From the NCBI RefSeq assembly GCF_001942335.1, contig NZ_MKKH01000022.1, positions 1 through 64,000 on the forward strand: a stretch of 64,000 nucleotides of DNA, in the 5' to 3' direction. The position numbers and the translations under genes are program-made. Source of the stretch: Cellulosimicrobium sp. CUA-896 (lineage in GTDB: Bacteria; Actinomycetota; Actinomycetes; Actinomycetales; Cellulomonadaceae). Shown in pieces: positions 24,943 to 34,871 of this stretch. The first letter of the stretch is position 1. Every line of letters begins with the position of its first letter. A model generated the notes under the pieces. The model was given only the letters and a program-made list of their open reading frames with translations. It did not search any database and was not told the DNA's origin.

Positions 24943-25558
24943 GCGGGGTCCTCCGTGGTGGTGTCGGGAGCGGTGCGGGCCGCGTGCGCGGGCGCAGCGG
25001 CGTGGGTGCGGTCGCTGGTCCGGTCGTCGAGGTGCGCGGCGATCTCGGCCGCCACCTGCGCGGGCGTGCGGGCGTCGGTGTCGACGCGCAGCGTCGCGAG
25101 GCGCTCGTACACGGGGCGCCGCTCCTCCATGAGCGCCGCCCAGCGCGCGCGGGGGTTGCCGAGCAGGAGCGGGCGGGACTGGTTGAACCCGACGCGGGGG
25201 GCGGCGTGGGCGAGGCTCACGTCGAGGAACACGACGACGCCGCCCGCCGCGGCGTAGGCCTCCAGCGCGGTCTGGGAGTGCGGGTCGAGGACCGCGCCGC
25301 CCCCGAGGGCGAGGACGCCGTCGTGGGTCGCGAGCGCCGTCGTGACGCCTCGCGCTCGAGCTCGCGGAAGTGCGGCTCGCCGTGCTCGACGAAGATGTCG
25401 GCGACGGGCATGCCCGCGACGCGCTCGACGTCGGTGTCGGTGTCGCGCTGCGCGAGCCCGAGCGTGTCGGCGAGGTGCCGGGCGACGGTGGACTTGCCGC
25501 TGCCGGGCGGTCCGAGCAGGACGACGACCGGCCGCGTGCCGGGGGCCACGGGGGTCAT
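24939..25558 (-). CDS. aroK: Shikimate kinase; frameshifted
   Basis: Phosphorylates shikimate at the 3-hydroxyl. P-loop [19 protein letters not shown] (about 11-29), shikimate-binding RDTDTDVE and the downstream GGGA motif. A one-base loss near 25349 splits FRELEREA from [19 protein letters not shown]. The Walker-like and lid regions follow ([19 protein letters not shown]). A C-terminal tail of about 30 residues is Thr/Ala/His rich. Repaired length 206 residues. It overlaps aroC by one base (TGATG) and aroB by four. Confidence 0.94.
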
Positions 25559-26774
25559 CAGCGCTGCAGCTCCGGGACGGCGTCGAGGTACGCCTCGGCG
25601 TTGCGCCGGACCTCCGCGACGGAGTCGCCCCCGAACTTCTCGAGCGCCTGCTCGGCCAGCACGAGCGCGACCATCGCCTCGGCGACGACGGCGGCGGGCG
25701 GCACGGCGCACACGTCGGAACGCTGGTGCTGCGCGGTGGCGGTCTCGCCCGTGGCGACGTCGACGGTCGCGAGCGCGCGCGGCACGGTGGAGATCGGCTT
25801 CATGGCGGCGCGCACGCGCACGACCTCGCCGTTGCTCATGCCGCCCTCGATCCCGCCGGCGCGGTTGCTGCGCCGGGCGATGCGCCCGTCCTCGCGCCGC
25901 TCGATCTCGTCGTGCGCCGCGGAGCCCCGACGCGCGGCGGTGCGGAAGCCGTCGCCGACCTCGACGCCCTTGATCGCCTGGATACCCATGAGCGCGGCCG
26001 CGAGCCGCGCGCGAGGCGCCGGTCGCTCTGGGCGTACGTGCCGATCCCCGACGGCACGCCGTAGGCGAGCACCTCGACGACGCCGCCGAGCGTGTCGCCG
26101 GCCTTCTGGCAGTCGTCGATCTCGGCGACCATGGCGGCGCTCGTCGCCGCGTCGAAGCAGCGCACCGGGTCGGCGTCGAGCGCGGACACGTCGTCCGGAC
26201 CGGGTGCGGGTGCGTCCTCGGGCACCTCGACGGGGCCGATGGCCACGACGTGCGAGACGAGGCGCACGCCGAGCGCCTGCTCGAGGAACCGCGCCGCGGC
26301 GGTGCCGAGCGCGACGCGGGTCGCCGTCTCGCGCGCGGACGCGCGCTCCAGGACCGGGCGGGCGTCGTCGAAACCGTACTTGCGCATGCCGACGAGGTCG
26401 GCGTGGCCGGGGCGCGGGCGCGTCAGGGGGCGGTTGCGCGCGATCTCGCGCTGGTCGCCCGTCCCCGCGTCCTTGAGCAGCGCCTCCGCGGGCACCGGGT
26501 CGGACGACATGACGTCCACCCACTTCGGCCACTCGGAGTTCGCGATCTCGAGCGCGAGCGGACCGCCCTGCGTCACGCCGTGGCGGAGCCCGCCGAGGAT
26601 GCGCAGCTCGTCCTGCTCGAACTTCTGCCGCGAGCCGCGCCCGTAGCCCAGCCGGCGGCGCGCGAGCGCGGCCTGCACGTCGGCCGTCGTGAGCTCGACG
26701 CCGGCGGGCAGCCCGTCGAGGATCCCGACCAGCGCCTGACCGTGCGACTCACCCGATGTCAACCAACGCAGCAT
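25558..26774 (-). CDS. aroC: Chorismate synthase; frameshifted
   Basis: Makes chorismate from EPSP using reduced FMN. Signatures: [58 protein letters not shown], and the C-terminal [21 protein letters not shown] one-base loss near 26010 splits SDRRLA from [19 protein letters not shown]. Repaired length 405 residues. Of two close ATGs I chose 26774, because GGGAGG then lies 9 nt upstream; ATG 26783 would leave only one base. Confidence 0.95.
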
Positions 26775-26880
26775 GGTCGCCATCCTCCCACGGGCCCCGG
26801 CACCGTCCGTGGGCCGCCCGCACTGCGGACCCGCGCGCCGAACGCCTGTGGACGACGACCGCGGCACCCGCGCGGTCCGC

Positions 26881-26886
26881 TACCGT
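26881..26886 (+). promoter_or_regulatory. -10 hexamer TACCGT of the prepilin peptidase gene
   Basis: TACCGT on the plus strand, 7 nt before the GTG start at 26894, with no Shine-Dalgarno. It fits leaderless transcription. Confidence 0.4.
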
Positions 26887-26893
26887 GCCGGGC

Positions 26894-27508
26894 GTGACCC
26901 CGCCCACCGTCGCCCGCGACCCCTGGCGCGTGCGCCTGCGCTCGGAGCTGCGCGTCGGCGGCCGGACGGGCGTCGTGGTGACCGTCCTCGCCGCCGCGGT
27001 CGCCGCGTGGTGGGTGGGGGCGTCGTGGCACACGCCCGCCGTCGTGCTCGTCGCCGCCGCGGCAGGTCTGCTCGCCGTGATCGACGCACGGACGCACCGG
27101 CTGCCGGACGCGGTCGTGCTCCCCGCCTGGGCCGGGTCGCTCGCCCTGCTCGCCGTGGCCGCGCTCGCCACGGGCGACGTCGGCGCGCTCGCCCGCGCGG
27201 CCTGCGGCGGGGTGGTCGCGTTCGCCGCCTACGCCGCGCTGCGCCTCGCCCACCCGCCCGGGCTCGGCTTCGGCGACGTCAAGCTCGCCGGGCTCCTCGG
27301 CACCGTCCTCGGGTGGTTCGGCTGGGCCGCGCTCGTCGTCGGGCTCGTCGCGCCGTTCCTCCTGGGCGGTGCGTGGGCCGTCGTGCTGCTCGTCCGGCGC
27401 CGCGCGTCGCGCACCACCGCGGTGCCGTTCGGCCCGTTCATGGTGCTCGGCGCGGTCGTCGGCGCCGTGGGGGGCCAGACGGTGGCCGCGGCCTACGCCC
27501 TGGCCTGA
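26894..27508 (+). CDS. Type IV prepilin peptidase (A24 family), methylase-domain-lacking
   Basis: A membrane aspartyl protease that cleaves the leader of type IV prepilins. The 204 residues contain about six hydrophobic helices. The two catalytic Asp motifs are AVIDARTHRLPDAVVLP (first Asp) and LGFGDVKLAGLLGTVLGW (GxGD). The N-terminal Cys-containing methyltransferase domain of PilD is absent, as in archaeal and tad-type peptidases. No pilin genes are nearby, so its substrates lie elsewhere. It sits alone on the plus strand between aroC and aroE. Confidence 0.9.
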   Translation: MTPPTVARDPWRVRLRSELRVGGRTGVVVTVLAAAVAAWWVGASWHTPAVVLVAAAAGLLAVIDARTHRLPDAVVLPAWAGSLALLAVAALATGDVGALARAACGGVVAFAAYAALRLAHPPGLGFGDVKLAGLLGTVLGWFGWAALVVGLVAPFLLGGAWAVVLLVRRRASRTTAVPFGPFMVLGAVVGAVGGQTVAAAYALA

Positions 27509-27539
27509 CCGCCGTGCGCCCGGCGGCGCCCGCGCGCCG

Positions 27540-28589
27540 TCAGGCGCCGACGAGCGCCGTCGCGAGCGCGTCGTCCATCGTCGCGACCGGACCGGGCCGC
27601 CCCGTCATGAGGCGCACCTGCTCGACCGCCTGGTGCAGGAGCATGCGCTCGCCGCCGACGGCCTCGCCCCCGCCGCCCGCGGTCCACGCGAGCGACAGCG
27701 CGCTCGGGCGCGGGTCGTACGCGACGTCGAGCAGCACCCCCTCGGGCATGGCGGCCGCCCGGGCGAGGGCCGCGGCGACCGGGTCGGCCGCGTGCGCCGG
27801 GAGCGTGGAGACGACGACGTCGGCCGCGGCGAGGGTCTCGACGAGGCGCGGCGCGTCGACGTCGAGGACCTCGTAGCGCGGCTCGACGCCCATGCGGTGC
27901 GCGGCCCGCTGCAGCTCGCCGGTCCGCCCGAGGGAGCGCACCAGCACCGTCGGCGACGGGCAGCCCAGCTCGGCGAGCGCGGCCAGCGTCGACGCTGCCG
28001 TGGCCCCTCCCCCGATCACGACGGCGGAACGCACGTCGGCGCCCGGACGCGACCGGACGTCCGCGCCGGCGGCCACGGGCGACGGGACCGAGGCGGACGA
28101 CGACGAGCCGGACGACACCGGGCCCGACGACGCCTTCACCCGACCCGCTGAGCCGTCGAAGGACGCCATGTCCGGGGCGAGCCCGGCCTGGCGCGCGGCG
28201 CGTGCCCCACGCGCGTCGAGCCCCTCGCGCAGCGCGGTGACGAGGCCGTACACGTCGGTGTTGGCGCCGACGAGCGTCGGGCGGCCCGACCCCACCGGCT
28301 GGACGACGAGCGTGTTCACGGCGCCCACGGCCTCCGCGAGCGGCTCCACGTGGTCGAGCAGCGGGATCACGGCGTGCTTGAGCGGCATCGTCAGGCTCAG
28401 CCCGGCCCACGACGCGTCGAGCGACGCGACGAACGCCGGGAGCTGGTCCTCGGTGGTGTCGATCACCTCGTACCGCCAGTCGTCCAGGCCGAGAGCGGCG
28501 TACGCGGCGCGATGCAGGACGGGCGACAGGGAGTGCGCGACGGGGTGACCGAGGACGGCCGCCCGCCGCGGCGAGGACGCGACGCTCAC
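27540..28589 (-). CDS. aroE: Shikimate dehydrogenase with an unusual interdomain insert
   Basis: Reduces 3-dehydroshikimate with NADPH. The N-terminal substrate domain has HSLSPVLHRAAYAALGL and the catalytic Lys in SLTMPLKHAVIPLL (K71); NTD follows at 110-112. The NADP domain starts VVIGGGATAAS (about 190-200). Between them lie roughly 60 residues (about 124-187) rich in Ser, Gly and Ala, including a GADVRSRPGADVRS duplication, where most AroE proteins have a short loop. Total 349 residues against the usual 270-290. GTG start overlapping mltG. No frameshift is needed. Confidence 0.92.
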   Translation of the reverse strand: MSVASSPRRAAVLGHPVAHSLSPVLHRAAYAALGLDDWRYEVIDTTEDQLPAFVASLDASWAGLSLTMPLKHAVIPLLDHVEPLAEAVGAVNTLVVQPVGSGRPTLVGANTDVYGLVTALREGLDARGARAARQAGLAPDMASFDGSAGRVKASSGPVSSGSSSSASVPSPVAAGADVRSRPGADVRSAVVIGGGATAASTLAALAELGCPSPTVLVRSLGRTGELQRAAHRMGVEPRYEVLDVDAPRLVETLAAADVVVSTLPAHAADPVAAALARAAAMPEGVLLDVAYDPRPSALSLAWTAGGGGEAVGGERMLLHQAVEQVRLMTGRPGPVATMDDALATALVGA

Positions 28590-29740
28590 CCGCCGTTCGC
28601 CTCCTGCCAGGCCCGCAGCTCGAGGACGTTCTGCTGGTGCTCGGCGTAGGTCGTGGCGAACTTCGTCTCGCCCGTGTCGAGGTTGACGGCCGTCCAGAAG
28701 ATCCAGTCGCCGGGCTCCGGGTTCATCACGGCCTGGATCGACTCGCTGCCCGGGTTGGCGATCGGCGAGGGCGGGAGCCCCTGGTTCTCGTACGTGTTGT
28801 ACGGGTTCGACGCGTCGTCGAGGTCGGCGCGCGTGAGCTCGGTGCCGGGCTTGCCCGCGCCGTAGGCGACGGCGGCGTCGATCTCGAGCGGCATGCCGTC
28901 CTCGAGACGGTTCTCGATGGCCTGCGCCATCTTCGGCCGGTCCGGGGCGAACTTCGCCTCGCGCTCGATGAGCGACGCCTTGATGAGGACCGTCTCCCGG
29001 TCGGCCGGGGGCACGCCCGCCTCGTCGAGCTTCATGATCATCTGGCTCACCATGCGCCCGATGATGCCGACCGCGGTGGTCTCGTCCGGCTGGAGCACGT
29101 ACGTCGTCGGGAACAGCCAGCCCTCGTAGTTCCCGTTCGCCTCGGCGGGCAGGCCCGTCGCCGCGGTGTCCTCCATCGCCGTCCGGAACTCCTCGACGGG
29201 GATGCCCGTGACCGACGACGCGCGCTCGAGCACCTGCTCGACCGTCCACCCCTCGGGGATCGTGATCTTCGTCTCGACCCGGCTGTCGTTCGCCACGAGG
29301 CGCGCGACGGCGCCCTCGGCGCTCATGCCGGTGAGCAGCGTGTGCGTGCCGGGCTGGATGGTGCCGGCGCTCGGGTTCTCCTCGAACGCCGTGACGAACG
29401 CGGCCGTGCTCGCCACGACGCCGGCCTCCACCAGCGTGGCGCCCATGTCGCGGCCCGTGGACCCCGGCTCGATCGTCACGTCGACGGGGTCGGTGCCCGG
29501 CCCCTCGAAGTCCTTGGCCTCGAGCGGGTTGTCGAACCCGAGCAGGCCGCTGGCGTTCGTCGCGACGAGGTAGCCCGCACCGCCCACCACGAGGAGGGAC
29601 ACGAGCACCACGACGAGCGCACGGCGGCGGCGGCGCTGCCGGCGCTTCTTCGCCGCCCGCCGCGCCCGCTGCTCGGAGCGCGAAGATCGCGAGGGTGGCT
29701 CGTCGCCGCGCACGGCGGGACGGTCGAACAGGTCGGTCAC
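28586..29740 (-). CDS. mltG: Endolytic murein transglycosylase MltG
   Basis: A membrane-anchored lytic transglycosylase that cuts nascent glycan strands. The 384 residues have a very basic cytosolic start (RRAAKKRRQRRRRR), one TM helix (ALVVVLVSLLVVGGAGYLV), a LysM-like region and the YceG fold. Conserved segments include IPEGWTVEQVLERAS, NYEGWLFPTTY and the catalytic Glu in LIKASLIEREAKFAPDR, then the substrate loop SNPYNTYENQGLPPSPI. The GTG start overlaps the ruvX stop as GTGA. Intact. Confidence 0.95.
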   Translation of the reverse strand: MTDLFDRPAVRGDEPPSRSSRSEQRARRAAKKRRQRRRRRALVVVLVSLLVVGGAGYLVATNASGLLGFDNPLEAKDFEGPGTDPVDVTIEPGSTGRDMGATLVEAGVVASTAAFVTAFEENPSAGTIQPGTHTLLTGMSAEGAVARLVANDSRVETKITIPEGWTVEQVLERASSVTGIPVEEFRTAMEDTAATGLPAEANGNYEGWLFPTTYVLQPDETTAVGIIGRMVSQMIMKLDEAGVPPADRETVLIKASLIEREAKFAPDRPKMAQAIENRLEDGMPLEIDAAVAYGAGKPGTELTRADLDDASNPYNTYENQGLPPSPIANPGSESIQAVMNPEPGDWIFWTAVNLDTGETKFATTYAEHQQNVLELRAWQEANGG

Positions 29741-30287
29741 GGTCGCTGGTCTCCTGTCGGGTCTACAGGTTCTCCGGCACGGGCCCCCGCACCTCGCTCG
29801 GCGTCGAGGGCGGTCTGGAGGATGATCACGGCTGCGGCCTGGTCCACGACGCTGCGGTGCTTGCGCCCCTTGCGCCCCGCGGCGTGCAGGGCCTGGTGGG
29901 CGCTGACCGTCGTCATCCGCTCGTCCACGAGGTGCACGGGCACGGGTGCGACGGCGCGGGCCACCGTCCCAGCGTACGCCCGCGCCTCGAGTGCGGCCGC
30001 ACCCTCGCTGCCCGACAGGTGCCGCGGGAGGCCGACGTACACCACGCCGGCCGCGCGCTCGGCCACCTCGCTCGCGATCCGCGCGACGTCCGCGGGGACG
30101 GCCGCGCCGGACGCCGTGACCCGCGCGAGCGTCTCGACCGGCGTCGCGACGAGTCCGTCGGGGTCGCTCGCGGCGAGACCCACGCGCACGCTGCCGACGT
30201 CGACGGCGAGACGCGCCCCCCGCGGGAGGGGGCGCGCCCGGCGTCGTCGCCGCGGTCGTCCGGGGGCGCTGCGGGCGGCACCGTCAC
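29737..30287 (-). CDS. ruvX: Putative pre-16S rRNA nuclease YqgF/RuvX; frameshifted
   Basis: RNase H-fold protein involved in maturing 16S rRNA ends. The GTG start at 30287 overlaps the alaS stop and opens a Pro/Asp-rich leader. A one-base loss in a G run near 30215-30225 joins it to RLAVDVGSVRVGLAASDPDG, the first conserved Asp motif. VVYVGLPRHLSGSEG and VDERMTTVSAHQALHAAG carry the other conserved acidic and Arg positions. Repaired length 183 residues. It sits in the standard alaS-ruvX-mltG-aroE order. Confidence 0.9.
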
Positions 30288-32972
30288 GCGGCTCCCGCGG
30301 CGGCGCCGTCGCGCACGCCCTGGAGCGCCGCAGGCAGCGCGGAGACGTCCGTGCCGCCACCCTGCGCCATGTCGTCCTTGCCGCCGCCACCGCCACCGAG
30401 GGTCTGCGCCGCGGCCTTCGCGAGCACGCCCGCGCGGAGCCCTGCGCCGCGCGCCGTCGCGTTCGTCACGACGACGACCTGGGGTCGGCCCTTCGCGACG
30501 CCGCCGACCGCGACCACCGCAGCCTCTGCCTCGCCGAGGCGGCCGCGCACGTCGAGCGCGAGCGCGCGCAGGTCGTCGGCGGAGGCGACCTCGCCGGCGT
30601 CGTGGGCGACGACGCGGACGTCGCCCACGCGCTCCGCGCCCGCGGCGAGCGAGCCCGCCGTCGCGAGGAGCTGGGACTGGCGCAGCTGGGCGAGCTCCTT
30701 CTCGGCGTCGCGCAGGCGCGACACGAGGGACCCGACGCGGTCGGGCAGCTCCTCCGTGCGCACGTTGAGCATCCCCGTGAGCTGACCGACGAGCGCGTGC
30801 TCCTTGGCCTGGAAGCCGTACGCGCCCTCGCCGACGAGCGCGTCGACGCGCCGCACGCCCGAGCCGATCGACGACTCGCCGAGCAGCGTCACCAGGCCGA
30901 GCTGGCCCGTCTGCTGCACGTGCGTGCCGCCGCACAGCTCGCGCGACCAGTCGCCGCCGATGGACACCACGCGCACCACGTCGCCGTACTTCTCGCCGAA
31001 GAGCGCCATCGCGCCCTGGGCACGCGCCTCGGCGATCGGCATGAGCCGGTCGGTGACCTCGAGGTTGTCCTGGAGCCGCGTGTTGACGCGCTCCTCGATC
31101 TCCGACAGCGCGCCCGCCGGCACGGCCGAGGACTGGCGGAAGTCGAAGCGGATCCGGCTGGGGGCGTTCTCGGACCCGGCCTGCGTCGCGTCCTTGCCGA
31201 GCGACTCCTGGACCGCCTTGTGGATCATGTGGGTCGCGGAGTGCGCACGGCTGATGGCCTTGCGCCGCTCGGTGTCGATCGTCGCCGCGCCCGGGTCGCC
31301 GAGCGCAGCCGTGCCCTCGACCAGGCGGCCGCGGTGCACGGACAGCCCCTTGATCGGCCGCTGGACGTCGTCGACCTCGATGGTCGCGCCGCCGTCGAGC
31401 ACGATCGTGCCGTGGTCGGCGAGCTGACCGCCGGCCTCGGCGTAGAACGGCGTGCGGTCGAGCACGACCTCGACGTCCGCCGGCGCGGTCGCCGCCGGGG
31501 CGGGCACGCCGTCGACGAGCAGGCCCGCCACCGTCACGGCCGACGACGCCTCGGTGTAGCCGAGGAACTCGACCGGCGCGGACAGCTCGGACGCGAGCGA
31601 CTCGTACGCGGCCGTGTCCACGCCGCCCGAGCGCTTGGCGAGCGCGTCGGCGCGGGCACGCTGACGCTGCTCGGCCATGAGCGACCGGAAGGCCTTCTCG
31701 TCGACCTGCACGCCCTGCTCGGCGGCCATCTCGAGCGTGAGGTCGATCGGGAAGCCGTAGGTGTCGTGCAGCGCGAACGCCTGGTCGCCGCCGAGCAGCG
31801 GCGTGCCCCCGGCACCCGCGGCCGCCTTGGCCCGCGACACGGCCGTGTCCAGGATCGTGGTCCCGGACGTCAGCGTGCGCCGGAAGGCGTCCTCCTCCGC
31901 GTACGCGACCGCGGAGATGCGCTCGAAGTCCGTCGCGACCTCCGGGTAGGACGGCGCCATCGCGTCCCGGCTCACCGGGAGCAGCGCGGGCAGCGCGGCG
32001 TCCTCGACCCCGAGCAGGCGCATGGCGCGCACCGACCGGCGCAGGAGGCGGCGCAGCACGTACCCGCGGCCCTCGTTCGACGGGCGCACGCCGTCGCTGA
32101 TGATCATGAGGGCCGAGCGCACGTGGTCGCGACGACGCGCAGGCGCACGTCGTCGCCGTGGTCCGCGCCGTACGTCCTGCCGGACAGCTCCTGGGCGGCG
32201 GCGATGACCGGGAACACCTCGTCGATCTCGTAGAGGTTGTCCTTGCCCTGGAGCAGGTACGCCACCCGCTCGAGGCCCATCCCCGTGTCGATGTTCTTGC
32301 GCGCGAGCTCGCTCACGACGCGGAACTCCTCCTTGGAGCGCACGTCGTCGATCGCGTACTGCATGAACACGAGGTTCCAGATCTCGAGGTAGCGGTCCTC
32401 GTCGACGACCGGGCCGCCCTCGGCGCCGTACTCCGGGCCGCGGTCGATGTAGATCTCCGAGCACGGGCCGGCAGGTCCCGGCTGACCCGTGGACCAGTAG
32501 TTGTCCTTCTTCCCGCGCGCCTGGATCCGCTCGTCGGGCAGGCCGGCGATCTGCTTCCACAGCTGCCGCGCCTCGTCGTCCTCGTGGTAGACGGTCACCC
32601 AGACCGACTCCGGGTCGAACCCGTAGCCGCCCTGCGCCTGCGACCTCGTGATGAGGTCCCAGCGTAGGTGATCGCCCCCTCCTTGAAGTAGTCGCCGAAG
32701 GAGAAGTTGCCGTTCATCTGGAAGAACGTGCCGTGGCGCGTGGTCTTGCCGACCTCGTCGATGTCGAGCGTGCGCACGCACTTCTGGACGCTCGTCGCCC
32801 GGTCCCACGGCGCGGTCTGCTGCCCGGTCATGTACGGGATGAACGGGACCATGCCGGCGATGGTGAACAGCGTCGACGGGTCGGGCGAGACGAGCGACGC
32901 CGAGGGGACCACGGTGTGATCGCGGTCGGCGAAGTAGTCGAGCCAACGCTTGCGGATCTCGGCGGTGCGCAT
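30284..32972 (-). CDS. alaS: Alanine-tRNA ligase; frameshifted twice
   Basis: Charges and proofreads tRNA-Ala. The class II core starts [19 protein letters not shown] and includes [18 protein letters not shown]. The tRNA-recognition middle ([12 protein letters not shown]) is followed by the editing domain with the zinc ligands in [14 protein letters not shown] and [15 protein letters not shown], and the C-terminal DHHA1-type domain ([15 protein letters not shown]). One-base losses occur near 32665 (ITYA/WDLITRS) and near 32131 ([12 protein letters not shown]). Repaired length 896 residues. ATG start at 32972. Confidence 0.96.
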
Positions 32973-33097
32973 GGTGTCCTTCGGCTGTGGTCGTCCTGCG
33001 GGACCGGTGGTCCTGCAGCGGGTTTCGCTGGTCGTGCCGGTGCTCGACCGGCAGGTGCGGCCCCGGCGGGGCCGGTGCGGCGTCGGGGCCGCGGGGG

Positions 33098-33445
33098 CTA
33101 GAAGGAGTAGCCGAGCAGGTCCTCGACGTCGTCCGTGTCGCCGGTGTCGCCCGCGTCGCGGGCGTGACGGCCCCCGGCCCGCCGGGCACGCACGGCGTCC
33201 GGGTCCTCCTGACCCTCCGCGAGCAGCGCCGCCATGAGCTCGCGCTCGCGGGCGTCGCGCGCCGCGGTGAACTCGGCCCGCAGGTCCTTCGCGAGGTGCA
33301 GGGTGCGTGCGCCGAGCTCGTCGACCCGTCCCGTCGCCTGGTCCACGAGCGACGCGGGCGCGTACCGGGCGAGGATCCGCCGGCCGCGCACGACGACGAC
33401 CACGGTGATCGCGACGCCGACGCCGACCCACAGGACGCGGCGCAT
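33098..33445 (-). CDS. Small single-pass membrane protein, DUF6167-like
   Basis: A 115-residue protein that begins with a TM helix ([19 protein letters not shown]) and continues into a basic/amphipathic region ([20 protein letters not shown]...[20 protein letters not shown]). It ends in an Asp/Gly-rich tail. This pattern is typical of the actinobacterial family encoded upstream of alaS beside a DUF948 protein. Function unknown; probably membrane-associated. The ATG overlaps the DUF948 stop by one base (TGATG). Confidence 0.7.
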   Translation of the reverse strand: MRRVLWVGVGVAITVVVVVRGRRILARYAPASLVDQATGRVDELGARTLHLAKDLRAEFTAARDARERELMAALLAEGQEDPDAVRARRAGGRHARDAGDTGDTDDVEDLLGYSF

Positions 33446-33822
33446 CAGCGCGCGCTCCCGCCGGACCGTCCGCCGCCGAACGCGCTCGCGACCGCCTGCC
33501 GGACCCCGTAGGTGAACGCCGCGACCTTGACCAGGGGCGCGCCGAACGTCGCCGCGTAGAGCCCCGTCAGGGCGGAGACGTTCTCGCTCACCTGCGCGGC
33601 CGACGTCGTGATCGTGTCGACCTTGACGAGCTGGCTGTTGGTCGTGGCCACCGTGGTCGCCGCCTCGTCGAGGATCGGCACGGAGTGGTCGGTGACCTCC
33701 TTGATGCTCGTGCGCGCCTCGTCGAGCACGCGGCCGAGCTTGAGGAGCGGCACGGCGAGCAGACCGACGAGCAGCACGAACGCGACGGCTGCGATGAGGC
33801 CGGCCACATCTCCCAGGGACAT
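33445..33822 (-). CDS. DUF948-family membrane protein
   Basis: A 125-residue protein. The N-terminal TM helix ([20 protein letters not shown]) is followed by a long coiled-coil-like segment with methyl-accepting-like heptads ([20 protein letters not shown]...[20 protein letters not shown]) and a Gly/Ser/Arg tail. This is the DUF948 pattern; its role is unknown. ATG start preceded by GGAGGAAGA. The 238-bp gap to rpsD contains the rpsD terminator and otherwise nothing recognisable. Confidence 0.75.
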   Translation of the reverse strand: MSLGDVAGLIAAVAFVLLVGLLAVPLLKLGRVLDEARTSIKEVTDHSVPILDEAATTVATTNSQLVKVDTITTSAAQVSENVSALTGLYAATFGAPLVKVAAFTYGVRQAVASAFGGGRSGGSAR

Positions 33823-34012
33823 TCTTCCTCCATGCCTGATGACGGTCTGGCCCGCGGCGGGCGGGTCGCGACGCCGGTGGCGCCACGGGCGGGGCTGCGC
33901 GAAACACTACCCGCCCGGGGCGGCCGCGGGGCGCCCGGCGGGGCCGTCGCCCCCCCGTCCGCGAGGAGGTGGCGGCACGCCCTGCCGCCGCGGCGCCCAC
34001 CCGGACGCACGA

Positions 34013-34048
34013 ACGCCCCGCTCGCCGGCGAAGCGGTGAGCGAGGCGT
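34013..34048 (-). terminator. Hairpin terminator of rpsD
   Basis: In the rpsD transcript ACGCCUCGCUC (34048-34038) pairs with GAGCGGGGCGU (34023-34013) over 11 bp with one G-U pair. It begins 12 bp after the rpsD stop. Confidence 0.6.
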
Positions 34049-34060
34049 CCGGGGCGGGAC

Positions 34061-34687
34061 TCAGCGCGCGTAGTACTCGACGACGAGCTGGACCTCGCAG
34101 GTCACGGGGACCTCGGCACGCTTCGGGTGGCGCGTGAGCACCGCGGTGAGCTTCTCGAGCTGGACGTCGAGGTAGCCCGGGACGGCGGGGAGCACGTCGC
34201 GGTGCGCGCCCGCGGCCGCGACCTGGAACGGCGTGGTGGCCTGGCTCTTCGGCTTGACCTGGAGCGTCTGGCCCGGCTTCACGCGGAACGACGGGCGGTC
34301 GACGATCTTGCCGTCCACGAGGATGTGGCGGTGCGTGACGGCCTGGCGCGCCTGGAGGATCGTACGGGCGAAACCGGCACGCAGGACGAGCGCGTCGAGA
34401 CGCGTCTCGAGGTTCTCGACCAGCGCCTCACCGGTCAGGCCCGGGGCCTTGCGGGCGGCCTCGTACGCGCTCGCGAGCTGCTTCTCGCGCAGCATGTACT
34501 GCGCGCGCAGACGCTGCTTCTCGCGCAGACGCACGGCGTAGTCGGACTCGGTGCGGCGGCGCGCACGGCCGTGCTCGCCGGGCGGGTACGGGCGCTTCTC
34601 GAAGTGCTTGACGGCCTTCGGGGTGAGGGCGATGCCGAGGGCGCGGCTCAGGCGGACCTGGCGGCGCGAACGCTTGACTGCAGTCAC
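34061..34687 (-). CDS. rpsD: 30S ribosomal protein S4, zinc-free type
   Basis: Primary 16S-binding protein of the small subunit. The 208 residues start [20 protein letters not shown]. The S4 RNA-binding domain follows ([40 protein letters not shown]). The N-terminal region lacks the CxxC-type zinc ligands of the classic form; the only Cys is near the C terminus. It is therefore the C-minus form. It stands alone here between rarA and the alaS cluster rather than in a ribosomal operon. GTG start with AGGAAG upstream. Confidence 0.95.
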   Translation of the reverse strand: MTAVKRSRRQVRLSRALGIALTPKAVKHFEKRPYPPGEHGRARRRTESDYAVRLREKQRLRAQYMLREKQLASAYEAARKAPGLTGEALVENLETRLDALVLRAGFARTILQARQAVTHRHILVDGKIVDRPSFRVKPGQTLQVKPKSQATTPFQVAAAGAHRDVLPAVPGYLDVQLEKLTAVLTRHPKRAEVPVTCEVQLVVEYYAR

Positions 34688-34871
34688 AGCGGTGTCTTCT
34701 TCCTGTCGTTCGGGTGCTGACGTCACACCGTGCCCACCGGCGGACGCCGGGAGGAACCGGGTGCGGGACCAGCCGATGGACCGCCGACGGCTCGTCGAGC
34801 GTCGAGGTCGGGGCCGAGGTCCCAGGTGGTCGCCGCGAGGGCAACCGCAGCAGTCTACCGCACGCGGGGGG

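Noticed and set aside
33823-34060. Possible small RNA or tRNA gene in the DUF948-rpsD gap
   Set aside because: Only the rpsD terminator hairpin is evident; no cloverleaf or promoter was seen.
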